A DNA stretch of 32,581 nucleotides from Chara braunii (lineage: Eukaryota > Streptophyta > Charophyceae > Charales > Characeae), in contig BFEA01000944.1 in the NCBI GenBank assembly GCA_003427395.1, positions 56,602 to 89,182 of the forward strand. Direction: 5' to 3'. A program made the position numbers and the translations under genes. Positions 9,664-20,090 of this stretch are shown piece by piece (within the stretch, counting starts at the first letter, position 1; each line of letters begins with the position of its first letter). The notes beneath the pieces were generated by a model. That model saw nothing but the letters and a program-made list of their open reading frames with translations. It ran no database searches and had not been told where the DNA came from.

Positions 9664-12600
9664 TCACACCTTCTTCGCGAGTGTCCGCTGCTTTGTGGCC
9701 TTTTCGACAAGCTTCTCCTCAACATGAAGCCCTTTCCTTCTCCTCACTGCATCCATGAACCTTCTTCCCACACTCGGCAACACGCTAGCGCCATCTCCAA
9801 ACTCCTCGACTTCCTCCTCTGTCCTTGGGACAAAAAACGGGTCCTCTGCCATTGCCTCCCAATGACTTAACACCAGCTGCGGGCTAGCTGCTCCCGAAGT
9901 TTTCCTCCTCAGTTCTTCGGCGAACCCGAAGCTCTCCGCCACAGGCATGTAAGCATGAATTGTGAACATTGCGGTTCCCTCCCTCATGTCCTCCCTGATG
10001 ATCCTTGCACGCCGTTTAGCCAGCACACCGTACGCTTGGCCCAGCATGTCGGAGGATGTGTTCACTTCGCAGAAATACATCGCCTCAACTAGCCTAGGAG
10101 AAGCTCCCATCATCGCCATCCGGCAAGCCTCCTTGACAGTGGTCATGACTTGGCCAGAGAAAGGTCCATATTGCTCAACCCCTGAAGCAGGAGCAGAAGC
10201 CATCATTCCGGCACCATTCTCATCCGCCATAGCCGCTGACTTCTCCCTCAACGGCGCGGCCATGATGATCGCCTCAATCGTAAATGCCAATCCCCACATA
10301 GGCTCTTCACAAAGAGGACCTGCCGACGTAGCAAGCTGGAATCCTGCCAATACACTGTTCTCTAAGCTCTCCGCTTCTGCGATCAGGACGGCCCTGCCAA
10401 CCCCCTCTATCTCCTCCTCCTCCTCCTCCTCTCCTTTCTCCACCAGGCCTAGCTTCAGAGAAACCTCGGGCACACCCCGGATCATCACCGCACCCAAGTC
10501 CATTGCCTCCTCAATCCACCTGCTGCAGTGGCGACCAGATCTGCCATCACCGGGCACAAGCAGCGCGCATGGTCCCACTCGTCGCGGACCTAAGGCCCAG
10601 ATTCTTGTCAAATCGAAAGACCAACCACGTTTCCATGACGTTGAAGAACCTCCACCATCTCCCCCTCCTTGGCCAGTGCTTCCCGCTTTCTTCTGTTGGC
10701 CACCACTTCCCATCGTTGCATTGCTGCCTTTGCTACGAGCACTGGGACAGGTGAGAGAAGGACCATCGCTGTCCTTTTCCTCAGCGCCGACAGCTGCCAG
10801 CAAACGAGAACACAGCAGCCCTACTGGATCATCCAATCGGGCACTGATCCCTCCTCCTCCCCCCCCTCCAGCAGCAACCGAGGACATCAAGGACCTTTCT
10901 GACGACGACCCCTTCTCATCATCATCAGTGTTACGCACATCACCACAGCGCTCGCCACTCCTACCAATAACCTCTCCTCTGCTGCTGCTGCTACTGCTGT
11001 TGCTGTTGCAGCCAATCACCCCGTCAACAAGAATACCTTTCAAAACTTCTTCGCTACCATCCAGCACAGCAGTAAGGGCATCTGGCAGGCGCGACACACA
11101 CACACGCACCTTGCAACGCCCATTGGGGGTTGCAGCCTCGACCCACTGCTTTTTATCCCCCTTCTCCTTCTCTCCTCCACCGGACGCAGTTGAAAACGCG
11201 ACCATGCTGGCTGCAGCAGCAGGTCCACCACCACCACCGGCTCCCGTCGTGGTGGTTGCTGCACTGGCTATCGTCTCCCGAAAAGCTACCAACGGCGGAG
11301 AAACTGCAAGCTCAATGCGGGCAAACCTCTCCCGAAGGTCCTTGATGCATGTGGCCAGGTGCACCTCTCCAGCTGCACCAATGACGTGCTCTCCCGTTGA
11401 AGAGACGAGGACTTCAATGAAAGGGTCTGCCCTATTGAGAAGGCGAAGGCCTCTCGCAAGCGCAGCCATCTCTGCAGGATCAGCAGGCTCCACCGCGACC
11501 CGCACCAGTGGAGCTGCTTGGAACAACATACTTGTAAATGGGTAACAATGAGGAGAGGAGGAGAGAGTGGCATACTTCAGAATACATTGCCCTAGTCCTC
11601 GGATAGCCACCACATTTCCCGCCGGAACCGAGGTTTGAGGTTCTAGACCCCTACCCATCATCATGTAGAGCCCGGACAGCACTGCTTCCTGCCGATGGCG
11701 TCGATTAGACTCCAAATCAGCTGCCAGTGGATTATAAGCTGCCGAGAGCACGTGCATCTTGCGCCCGACTTGGAGGACACCACTGAAAACCCTGGCGAAG
11801 GCCAGAAAACATTCCTGGGTGTTGTCATTGGCATGCGTGATCACCTCCCCGTCCTCTTCGTGGAGCTCTTCTCTCAGAATCTCTCCATGAGTACCTCGTC
11901 GAGTGGGTAGCATGTGCAATGGAACGGCAAACATCTTCGACACAAAGACAATGCAAGGGGCATCCTCTGACGCATCGCAGCACTCCACAGCACGATAGGC
12001 TTCAGCTACAGCCCTCTCTCGTTTTGCCTTATTCTGCTTTTCCTCCTCCTCCTCCCCCGCCTCTCCATCCTCGTTCTTCACCAGAACTCCAGACACAATG
12101 TCTGGATCCGCACGCAGAGGCAGCAGGCGGCGGCTGCGCTCCTTCTGTGCGTCTGCAGGGTCGGGAAGACACTCGACTGCCATCGCCAGCACGGCATCAG
12201 AGAGAGGCAACCATCGACTCATCACTGATTGGATGACAGCTTTGGGGTCTTTCTGTTGCAACTCCCGAGGGGGGACGAGGATATTCATCGCCTTGATAAT
12301 TTTCAAAAGCTCTTCTTTAGCACCACCGCCGCCGCCCCCAGCACCCCCCGCCACCCCTCCCCCATCGAACACCAGACCGTAGAGTTTCCACAACGGTTCC
12401 AGAATAAATTGAGCGAACATGGGTTTGTACTTGCCCCCCGCTGCCTTCTTCCCGACAATACTCTTTGTCTTTGGCACAAAGTACCGGTCACCCCAAAGCC
12501 CTTTCTGCAAGGAGGCGGCGCTTGCCCCCAGTTTACTCGCGTACATGCCAGCGAACTCATCAATCCGAAAACCCCACCCATCCACGGCGCTGGTAAAGGC

Positions 12601-12780
12601 GACGTTCCCTTTCTCGGGAGAAAAGGCGTCCTCTTCATCCTCGTCCTCCTCTTCTGCCACCATCGCTGCTTCACTCCCTGCAGCAGCCGCCTCTTTCCCT
12701 GCCACCATCATGTCCACGTCAGACATGTACCTCTCTGAGCGAAACGCGCTGATGATCCCGTTCACCTCCACAATTATACT
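9664..12780 (-). CDS. EFL1: EFL1 GTPase, exon 2 (residues 189-1226, to stop)
   Basis: This second and last coding exon runs from an acceptor GCGTCAG (AG at 12781-12782 on the minus strand) to TGA at 9664-9666. It starts SIIVEVNGIISAFRSERY, continuing the GTPase domain. The G5 motif is SA at about 252-253 in NVAFTSAVDGWGF. EF2-like domain II follows (IVFVSKMFAVP, then AFARVFSGVLQVGRKMHVL), then domain III (DPFIEVLVSSTGEHVIGAAG, GEVHLATCIKDL), domain IV (AGPLCEEPMWGLAF) and domain V (LVEAMYFCEVNTSSDMLGQA). The C-terminus ATKQRTLAKKV matches the basic tail typical of EFL1. The full protein would be about 1226 aa, somewhat longer than usual for the family. The excess is low-complexity: acidic runs near 231-239 and elsewhere, a Gly-rich loop after LVFDGGG, Ser runs and Gly/Ala loops in the domain III-IV linker. 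These repeats also create a long antisense open frame (9962-11545), which I regard as a shadow. No further intron is needed to keep the frame open. Confidence 0.93.
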   Translation of the reverse strand, partial: SIIVEVNGIISAFRSERYMSDVDMMVAGKEAAAAGSEAAMVAEEEDEDEEDAFSPEKGNVAFTSAVDGWGFRIDEFAGMYASKLGASAASLQKGLWGDRYFVPKTKSIVGKKAAGGKYKPMFAQFILEPLWKLYGLVFDGGGVAGGAGGGGGGAKEELLKIIKAMNILVPPRELQQKDPKAVIQSVMSRWLPLSDAVLAMAVECLPDPADAQKERSRRLLPLRADPDIVSGVLVKNEDGEAGEEEEEKQNKAKRERAVAEAYRAVECCDASEDAPCIVFVSKMFAVPLHMLPTRRGTHGEILREELHEEDGEVITHANDNTQECFLAFARVFSGVLQVGRKMHVLSAAYNPLAADLESNRRHRQEAVLSGLYMMMGRGLEPQTSVPAGNVVAIRGLGQCILKYATLSSSPHCYPFTSMLFQAAPLVRVAVEPADPAEMAALARGLRLLNRADPFIEVLVSSTGEHVIGAAGEVHLATCIKDLRERFARIELAVSPPLVAFRETIASAATTTTGAGGGGGPAAAASMVAFSTASGGGEKEKGDKKQWVEAATPNGRCKVRVCVSRLPDALTAVLDGSEEVLKGILVDGVIGCNSNSSSSSSRGEVIGRSGERCGDVRNTDDDEKGSSSERSLMSSVAAGGGGGGGISARLDDPVGLLCSRLLAAVGAEEKDSDGPSLTCPSARSKGSNATMGSGGQQKKAGSTGQGGGDGGGSSTSWKRGWSFDLTRIWALGPRRVGPCALLVPGDGRSGRHCSRWIEEAMDLGAVMIRGVPEVSLKLGLVEKGEEEEEEEIEGVGRAVLIAEAESLENSVLAGFQLATSAGPLCEEPMWGLAFTIEAIIMAAPLREKSAAMADENGAGMMASAPASGVEQYGPFSGQVMTTVKEACRMAMMGASPRLVEAMYFCEVNTSSDMLGQAYGVLAKRRARIIREDMREGTAMFTIHAYMPVAESFGFAEELRRKTSGAASPQLVLSHWEAMAEDPFFVPRTEEEVEEFGDGASVLPSVGRRFMDAVRRRKGLHVEEKLVEKATKQRTLAKKV

Positions 12781-12917
12781 CTGACGCCAAGAGCATATCA
12801 CACAGTATATCATCATCAAAATCTCAGTACATCTCTTTTCCTTTTCTAATATCACGACTGGAGGTGTCAATGATTTCACTTTGAGATCATTTGAATTTTG
12901 AATCATTTACGTTATTA

Positions 12918-14198
12918 TGTGATGACCCATCCAAACATGGACTGAAACACACAGCTGAATTCTGAGTTTTTCCCATAGACTGAATGCCTTGCTGAGTTTC
13001 CCGCCTGCTACTGAGTCTGTGTGTGCACGCTTGCTGGGCTGCATATCTGTCTGAGTGCTGATTGGCTTGAGTGTGTGTGTGGCCGTGCCTGTCTGAGAGC
13101 TGGTTGGCTTGAGTGTGTGTGTGGCCCGCAAGAGCACTTGCTCGTTCATTGGGCCCTCAGGGCCGGTACTTACCTGTGGCCGTGACATTGAGGGATTGCA
13201 GCAGGAAAAACACTCAAGTAGCGGGTAGGCCGGTACCGCACCCTGAAGGGGTAGATGTGCGGGTACTGGAGGCCAAGCAGAAGAAGACAAAAGTGGCATT
13301 TTTTAGAGGCCCAGTAGTTGTAGGTTAGGTCTAGGCGGATACCAGTCCAACCAGTCTGGGTCTAGGGCCTGTACGGGCAATATCAGAGTCTGCAGTGATG
13401 TTTCCCTCCGAAAGGGAGGAGGTACCAGTTGCTTGGAAGGCCGAGCGGCCTGGAAGTCACTGCCCGAAGAGGCAAGCAGGCCGCTATATCTCCCAGCCGG
13501 GTGAAGAGCACGGCCTCTTTTTCGGTGTGCGAGTTTGGCGACACACTGGTTGGAGCGCCGGTTGGAGCACCGCTATGCTGGAGCAGCACTGCTGGGGAGG
13601 AAGGAGAAGGACACGAGGGAGGAAGAAGGAAGGAAGGGGGAGGAGCGCCAGGGGTACTTACCTGGCTATGGCGGCAGCCATCTTCATCACCTTGGTGGGC
13701 GCTGCAGCAGGGAGTCCCCAACTGGGGAGAGCCACACCAAGAAGCTTCAAGGCAGGGTTGGGCATGGCGGCCTGAGCTAGAGTAGCCATAGTTGCTTTGG
13801 GTTGTCCTTTGGGCATCTGGGCAAGGCCTAGTAGTCCGCCATAGCCTCGGCCTATGAGAGTGAAGAGTGGGAGAAGCGGCCATGGCTATGGTGGACCTCA
13901 AGTGATACCTGCAGTAGAAGAGGAACTCTGGACATTGATTCTGGATCAGCCATTCAACATTGTATTATTATTTCTTGTATGAATAAGAGAAGGGGGAGAT
14001 AAGGAGGAGGAGATTGTTGGACGAAGAAGAAGAGCCTTGTCATTTGTCTATGCTGGTGTACATCATCTTCTTCTTCTTTCTAACTTCTTCTTCTTCTACT
14101 CCTCTCTCTCCTCTCAAGTTCATTCATTTCTTTCTGCAATCGGACGGCATTGTACTATCTGATGGATGTGTATCCCGAAATTGGCCAGGATCTTAACA
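12918..14198. mobile_element. Solo LTR-like element, copy A (4-bp TSD ATTA)
   Basis: The element starts TGTGATGACCC and ends GATCTTAACA, giving TG...CA termini. It is flanked on both sides by ATTA (12914-12917 and 14199-14202). It aligns along nearly its whole length with copy B at 18658-19984. No reverse transcriptase, gag, primer-binding site or paired second LTR is visible, so a solo LTR or a non-autonomous unit fits best. The interior holds a duplicated GTGTGTGTGTGGCC module (about 13059-13125), a conserved short hairpin around AGGCCGAGCGGCCT (about 13439), and a purine-rich then pyrimidine-rich stretch (13985-14130). On the minus strand it carries two perfect splice donors. The TGTRATGACC start resembles plant Ty3/gypsy LTRs; that assignment is an inference. 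Confidence 0.72.
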
Positions 14199-14371
14199 AT
14201 TATGAAATTACAGTAACCTTTTCCACTTTGAAGACTGAACTTGCGCTTCACATGTGTTCATGGAAAGCAACCCCCACTGCTGGCTTAAGCCTGACCGACG
14301 TCTTGGGGAATGGAGAAAACAACCACCTACCCTTCTCCAAAGAGTATACTCATCCCATCTCCGCAAATAAT

Positions 14372-14525
14372 CCAGCCCATGTGGCTGAATGGTCCTTTAC
14401 CAGCATGTAACTCTTGATGAACAAGCAAACCTGAGATCGAATCATGATGGAATCAGATAATTGAAACTGTATATAACCTTGAACTACCTGAGGCCGGCCA
14501 CCGCAACGATGATACCTATCATCGC
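14372..14525 (+). mobile_element. tRNA-derived SINE-like element, copy 1
   Basis: An A-box-like TGGCTGAATGG (14382-14392) and a B-box-like GAGATCGAATC (14433-14443) are about 40 bases apart, a spacing suited to an internal RNA polymerase III promoter. Downstream is the family's shared 3' domain: a GAACTACC segment, GGCCGGCC and GATGATACC. The same order is seen in the copies at 18505, 21893 and 23358. Confidence 0.5.
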
Positions 14526-14759
14526 TGGCGATTTCCATTCCATATTGAATGAAAAATCAGATCGGTACGGGGCCACAGGCGTTCCCCGTTAATGCGCCAC
14601 AGCCAACCGGGGTCGCCAAAGGAACTGCCCGGTCGACCTTCAAGGGCGAGCGCAGTGTTTCCCGGAATGACACACCCAAAAGGAAGACTAAAACAAAGGA
14701 AACAACACTTAAAAAAAACAAAAAGGCTCTTTTTTGTGCACGACCAGGGGAGGGGGGGG

Positions 14760-14842
14760 GGGAAGGGGGAGAGAGAGAGAGAGAGAGAGAGAAAGAGGGA
14801 GAGAGAGAGAGACCTCACCGCCGATGTCCATGGAACTCACCA

Positions 14843-14903
<61 letters not shown>

Positions 14904-15022
14904 GTCCAAAACCGGGATGAATATTCTCGGGGACGCGGGAAGATATCATTCCCGTTTTGCAAATGTGTGAGAGAGAGAGAGCATCTGCCCAAGTTGAGCG
15001 GATCTTGGCGGTGAACGAGCAG

Positions 15023-15077
<55 letters not shown>

Positions 15078-15147
15078 GTGTGTGTGTGTGTGTGTGCCCC
15101 CCGTGCATAGCACAATGAGAATGAATCTCCCGCAAGAACACAGGAAG

Positions 15148-15215
<68 letters not shown>

Positions 15216-15245
15216 TGCCCCCCGGTCCCGCAAGAACACAGGAAG

Positions 15246-15291
<46 letters not shown>

Positions 15292-15295
15292 CGCC
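14760..15295. repeat. Compound GA/CT/GT microsatellite cluster
   Basis: A (GA)n tract at 14769-14812 is followed by (CT)n at 14844-14900, (GT)n at 15027-15098, (CT)n then (GT)n at 15150-15217, and (CT)n at 15248-15290. The interspersed segment CGCAAGAACACAGGAAGATT occurs twice (about 15131 and 15229), each time after a GTGTGCCCCCCG boundary, so a module of about 98 bp was duplicated. All long frames here are simple-repeat artefacts. Confidence 0.9.
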
Positions 15296-15499
15296 ATGAG
15301 AAAAGAGAGGCTTCAGACGTTGTTTTTCCTTGTTTGTTTGTTTTCTCTTGTTTTCTTTTTTTCGTTCATGTTTTCTTTTTCTTCTCTTTTTTTTTTTGTT
15401 TCTCCGCAAACTAAATCCGGGCAGTGTGCGACCGGTAGCTCCAGCATCAGCACGGATGGGCGTACCGGTAGGCCGAGGATCGGAATTGATCGCTGCGCC

Positions 15500-15692
15500 A
15501 AGTACTGGCAGTTTAAACTGCTAGTACACAGTCCCAGCCCTGCAGAAAGTTTTTGTTACCACAAGCAAAACTTGGAGGTGCCGCAAGGCCAGGGGAGTTT
15601 TAGGAAAAAAAATCAGCGGCCTCCGAAGTGGTGTGGGTTTCATGCTGACACCCGCGGGCCGATGTGTGGTGTACTGGTGCTTTAAACCACCA
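15500..15692. repeat. Two related palindromes centred on TTTAAA
   Basis: The 26-nt near-perfect palindrome at 15500-15525 has arms of the GTACTGGCAGTTT type. The second, at about 15671-15692, has ACTGGTG/CACCAGT arms. Both are centred on TTTAAA and both have CAGTCCCA nearby. The second contains CTTTAAACCACCA, which matches the TIR of the element at 20529-20752. Confidence 0.5.
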
Positions 15693-16650
15693 GTCCCACC
15701 GCCGCCGAAAACCTCAGTCCCTGTGAGTTAGGGGCGGGTTGTACGGAGGGGCAGCGACCGTCCATCACCAGCGGGCAGAATCCTGCCATTTTCAAGTGGC
15801 AACTTTGCCGATTTTCCGTGCTCAGAGGAATTCATCAAAATGTCTGAAAATTTGAGGGTCCATAGATTAGGTCGTGATCTGTCAAGGAAACATATCAGAA
15901 AAAATAAAAAAAATTGTTTTCACCGCGAAATATTCGCCGCGCCGATTTTTGCTGCAAATTTCATTTTTGAGGGCCGCCCGCACTCTGTACTACCGGTACC
16001 CATCGTGAAACTGCGTAGCGGTACCCCCAAGGTTTCTGACGTCAGGGGGAGAGAAATCATGTACATAAAATGTGGCAAGAACGGATAGATCGGTGTGAAT
16101 GACGCCATCCATCAATACGTGACAACTTACCTGAAGATGGTTAAATAAAAAGGTGGATAGATCGCCACACACCATGCATCAATAAGCGTCCACACCTCCA
16201 CATAAACATGTTGGCTTAGATAGGTAGCCTTGATCCTAGGAATCAAGGTTTCCGACTTCTGTATGGTCATCTGTGATGAAGATTCAATCATACAATATTC
16301 TTGTTTCTTGTACTCGTGTAAACCAGTGGGGCACACAAATTCCCAATTCCCTAGCTAATTAAAAATTAAAATTAAAAAAATCAGTCTGCAGCTGCAACAT
16401 TGATTAACGAACACAAATTGGCAAATATAGACAAAAGGAAACTCGTTGGAATGAGACCATCATGCATGTAACACTCAGGCACAGATCCCGCATCACACCA
16501 CACTCACAAAAGTCCAAAAGAGTCTATTGGCCGTCTTCTGTGCCCGAGTGTTTCATGGCCGCTTCTCTTTTGAGCGGTCATAGCTTCTCCTTTGTCAACA
16601 CAACTTGGTCGTCTTCTCCGTCACCAGCGGCTATGGTGGCTCAACTCAGC
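15693..16650. other. Non-coding intronic stretch
   Basis: No gene or known repeat was recognised. A perfect minus-strand donor CAGGTAAGT lies at 16125-16133, and a small hairpin with a CCTTGAT/ATCAAGG stem at about 16229-16249. Confidence 0.4.
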
Positions 16651-16652
16651 AT

Positions 16653-16658
<6 letters not shown>

Positions 16659-16739
<81 letters not shown>
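16659..16739 (+). repeat. (CT)n(GT)n compound microsatellite
   Basis: An uninterrupted CT run to about 16710 switches directly to GT up to 16739, the same compound pattern as at 15150-15217 and 27382-27446. Confidence 0.9.
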
Positions 16740-16740
<1 letters not shown>

Positions 16741-17325
16741 CTCTCACCTGCCTCTCATCTCACAGGCCACTCTGGTCACTCTGTGAATGTCCTCCAGTGA
16801 AGCTGTGTCTCTCTCTCACACAATTCAGCTATGGCGCCCGGGTGCCGTTGATTCTGCTCTACTCTCCCTCTCAGTCGCCTGTCCAACGCACAAAACTGCA
16901 GCACCACTCCGCATTGAGTGCGAAGCATCTGGAGTTGACTTCCAGGTGCTGCTAGACTTTTATACTTGTTGATCCGCATTCCAGACATCTTCTGCTGGTT
17001 ATGGGTTGGTCCCCTTGCCTTTGTTTGCTGCTTCTGGAAGCTTACGGACTCTCCTTGGATCTGGCTGCTTGGGTGGATTGACTGACACCTGGCCTAACGA
17101 CTCCGGTGATCTTCGCTGAGGTTTCCGGTGCCTTCTAAAGGTACTCTCTTCAACCCATAACTGTTATCTAACAGGGACTTCCTACCACAATCTACTTGAC
17201 TAGCCTGCCTAGGCTTCCGCAATCATGGTACAAACGAAAACTGCTCTTCTAGAGTATTCGTGAATATTGTACAAGTGGCTGGAACCACTAACGGAACACG
17301 GAATGGGACTTGGGACCGGGACCTG

Positions 17326-17978
17326 GGACTTGGGACTGGGACCTGCAACTCAGGACTAGGACCTGGGACTTGAGACTGGGACTCGGGACTGGGACTGGGC
17401 TCGGGACTGAACCAGGGGTACTGAGATTCGTGAATCGGTCACTTATGCATGATGTTTGATTAATGTCCCTATAAACGAATAGTAAGCCGTCCCCAGTTGT
17501 GGACGCATGCAGACATAGATAGGCATAGAGACAAATAGATGTGGCCAGTTCTGGAGATAGCATATATCGAATGGATACAAAGGGATTGAAGAAAGACCCA
17601 CACTGAAGTGTTTCTTGATATGCATTGATGCGGATGGATAGATGTAGGACCTCGGACTTGGGACTGGGACCTGCAACTCAGGACTAGGACCTGGGACTTG
17701 AGACTGGGACTCGGGACTGGGATTGGGCTCGGGACTGAACCAGGGGTACTGAGATTCGTGAATCGGTCACTTATGCATGATGTTTGATTAATGTCCCTAT
17801 AGACGAATAGTAAGCCGTCCCCAGCTGTGGACGCATGCAGACATAGATAGGCATAGAGACAAATAGATGTAGCCAGTTCTGGAGATAGCATATATCGAAT
17901 GGATACAAAGGGATTGAAGAAAGACCCACACTGAAGTCTTTCTTGATATGCATTGATGCGGATGGATAGATGTAGGTA
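17326..17978 (+). repeat. Tandem duplication, unit 328 bp, two copies
   Basis: Copy 1 (17326-17653) and copy 2 (17654-17978) differ at only a handful of positions, for example AAACG/AGACG and GTTGTGG/GCTGTGG. GGACGCATGC recurs at 17501 and 17829, confirming the 328-bp period. Each copy opens with short GGGACTTGGGACTGGGACC sub-repeats that continue to the left to about 17300. The matching frames on the minus strand are duplicates of each other and lack a recognisable domain. Confidence 0.92.
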
Positions 17979-18504
17979 GATATAGTCAGGTAGATGTAGA
18001 TATGTGAGTCTAGAAAGGCGGGTGCCAATGGAAAAGGGGCAGAGGTAAGGACAATTCAGTTTTTGGCCCGTTGGTCAGGAGCTGAAAATGGGGGCCTCCC
18101 GTTCACCAATAGTGGATAAGAAGGTATATGGATAAAAATAAGTAGATGCAGATAGATTGACTAAGTGATCGGGGCCTCAATGAAGGAGTATACATACAGA
18201 GAGATGGGCGGGGATTTACATGGGTGCACTCACGTACATCAGCGACGGTTGCCGGTAGATGGACAACAACAGCAGACCGTAATTGGATGTGTAAGGGTCA
18301 TAACGTCCAGATGGACAACTTACAGACTCTTTGTGTGGGCAGATTCAAAAAAAAAAAAAGGGTCCGTAAAACAAATGAGAGCATGCAAAACCTACTCATG
18401 TAACTCGTCCCGGAAAAAACCCTTACAAATCGAGATATTTTCTCTTTGATATATACAAACAAACTACTTCTGCTGCATGACCACATTCAAAGGGCAATCA
18501 TACC

Positions 18505-18657
18505 AACTGGCCTGGATCACTTGGTACACCCCTGAGTTGTCAAAGTACACACCTGAGTTCCAACTACACTGGAAGCAGATGAGTAAAATACTACAAGCTC
18601 TGAATTACCTAGGGCCGGCCAATTCGATGATGATATCTTAAGGCCTGTCGTCCTTTG
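18505..18657 (+). mobile_element. tRNA-derived SINE-like element, copy 2
   Basis: A degraded A box (about 18508-18532, ending CACTTGGTACACCC) is followed by the B-box-like GAGTTCCAACT (18555-18565) and then the segment ACTGGAAGCAGATGAGT. The 3' domain follows: CTGAATTACC, GGGCCGGCC, GATGATATC and AAGGCCTGTCGTCC. It aligns well with the reverse complement of the copy at 23358-23512. LTR copy B abuts its 3' end. Confidence 0.6.
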
Positions 18658-19984
18658 TGTAATGACCCCCCATAACACAGACTGAGAACACTGCTGATTT
18701 CTGAAGTTCTGCCGATGGAATGGATGCCTTGCTGAGATTCCCGCATTCTGCTGTGTTTCTAAGTCTGTATGTGTGCGTGCCTGTGGACTTGCGTGCCTGT
18801 CTGAGTGCTTGTCGGCATGAGTGTGTGTGTGACCCGCAAGGGTACTTGCTTGTTTGGCAGGCCCGTAGGGCCGGTACTTACCTGTGGCCGTGGCATTGAG
18901 GGTTGCAGCAGGGAAAACACTCGAGTAGCGGAGCCAGGGACCCGCAGTGCTTAGAGCAGCGGAAAAACACTGAAGTAGCACCGGGTACTCGAGGCCGAGC
19001 AGAAGAAGACAAAGTTGGCATTTTTAGAGGCCCAGTAGCGGTAGGCTAGGTCTAGGCCAGTACCAGTCCATCCAGTCTGAGTCTAGAGCCTGTACGGGCA
19101 AATATCAGAGTCTGCAATGATGTTTCCCTCCGAAAAGGGAGGAGGTACCGGTTGCTTGGGAGGCCAAGCGGCCTGGAAGTCACCGCCCAGGAGGCAAGCA
19201 GGCCGCTATATCAAGAGGCCGAGGCAAGAGCTCGGCCTCATTCTTCAGTGTGCAAGTTTGGCGACACGCTGCTGGAGCGCTGGCTGAAGTGGCGCTGGGT
19301 ACTACAGCGCTGCTGGGAGGAAGAAGCCGGGAGCTTCCACCTCAGCTATGGTGGAGCTCGAGGTGGAAGCTCTACCGGTAGGAGGAGGAGGGAAAAGGGG
19401 ACCAAGAAGGAGAGTGGTGGGGTACTTACCTGGCTATGGTAGACACCATCTTCATCACCTTGTTAGGCGCTGCATCTGGAAGGCCCCAGTGGGGGTAGTG
19501 CCGCATCAAGGAAGCTCGGGACAGAGTCAGGCATGGCGGTTGAGTGGGCAGCGGCATAGCTGCATGGAGTTGACCTGGGGACAGAAGGGCAGCGGCATAG
19601 CTGCTTTGGGTTGTCCTTTGGACAGGAGGGAGAGCCCTCAGTACTCCACCATAGCCTCCACCTGTATGTAGAGGAAGAGGAAGGGTGGCCATGGCTATGG
19701 TGGACCTCATGTTGTGTCTGCAGTAGAAGTGGGATTCGGACATTGATTCTGGTTCAGCCATTCAACACATTATTATTGTTAATAAGGAGGAGGAGATTGG
19801 TTGGCGAGGAAGAAGAGCCTTGTCATTGGTCTATGCTGGAGTACATCATCTTCTTCTTCTTTCTTACTTCTTCTTCTCCTTCTTTCCGTCTCTCTCCTCT
19901 CAAGTTCATTCATTTCTTTTTGCAATTGGACGGCATTGTACTTTCTGATGTTTGCATACTTTGAAATTGGCCAGGATCGTAACA
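18658..19984. mobile_element. Solo LTR-like element, copy B (4-bp TSD TTTG)
   Basis: This is a second member of the family of copy A, in the same orientation. It starts TGTAATGACCCCCC and ends GATCGTAACA, with TTTG on both sides (18654-18657 and 19985-19988). Shared landmarks with copy A include the GCCGGTACTTACCTG and GGTACTTACCTGGCTATGG segments, the AGGCCAAGCGGCCT hairpin, the GGAGGAGGAGATTG purine tract and the CATTCATTTCTTT-GCAAT end segment. The flanking duplications differ from those of copy A, so the two are separate insertions and not the two ends of one 7-kb element. It appears to have landed in the 3' end of the SINE copy at 18505-18655. Confidence 0.72.
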
Positions 19985-20090
19985 TTTGAAAAGAAAAGAA
20001 AAGGGCAATCACCAAAAGTTCAATAATTGAAGGGTAGACACAAGCACACAGATAGGCACACAAGAGACAAGTAGATAGAGACACAAGGCC

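Noticed and set aside
9962-11545. 527-codon plus-strand open frame
   Set aside because: It is exactly antisense to EFL1 exon 2 and reads as Ser/Pro-rich strings opposite the low-complexity loops. No domain is present.
13395-13785. Shared short frame in the two LTR copies (MLGRPSGLEVTA...)
   Set aside because: The frame similarity follows from the DNA similarity of the two copies. Lengths differ and no known protein motif is present.
14709-15409. Several long frames on both strands
   Set aside because: They are translations of GA, CT and GT dinucleotide repeats.
12918-19984. One intact 7-kb LTR retrotransposon with two LTRs
   Set aside because: Each LTR-like copy has its own, different 4-bp flanking duplication, and the sequence between them has no gag, RT or integrase.
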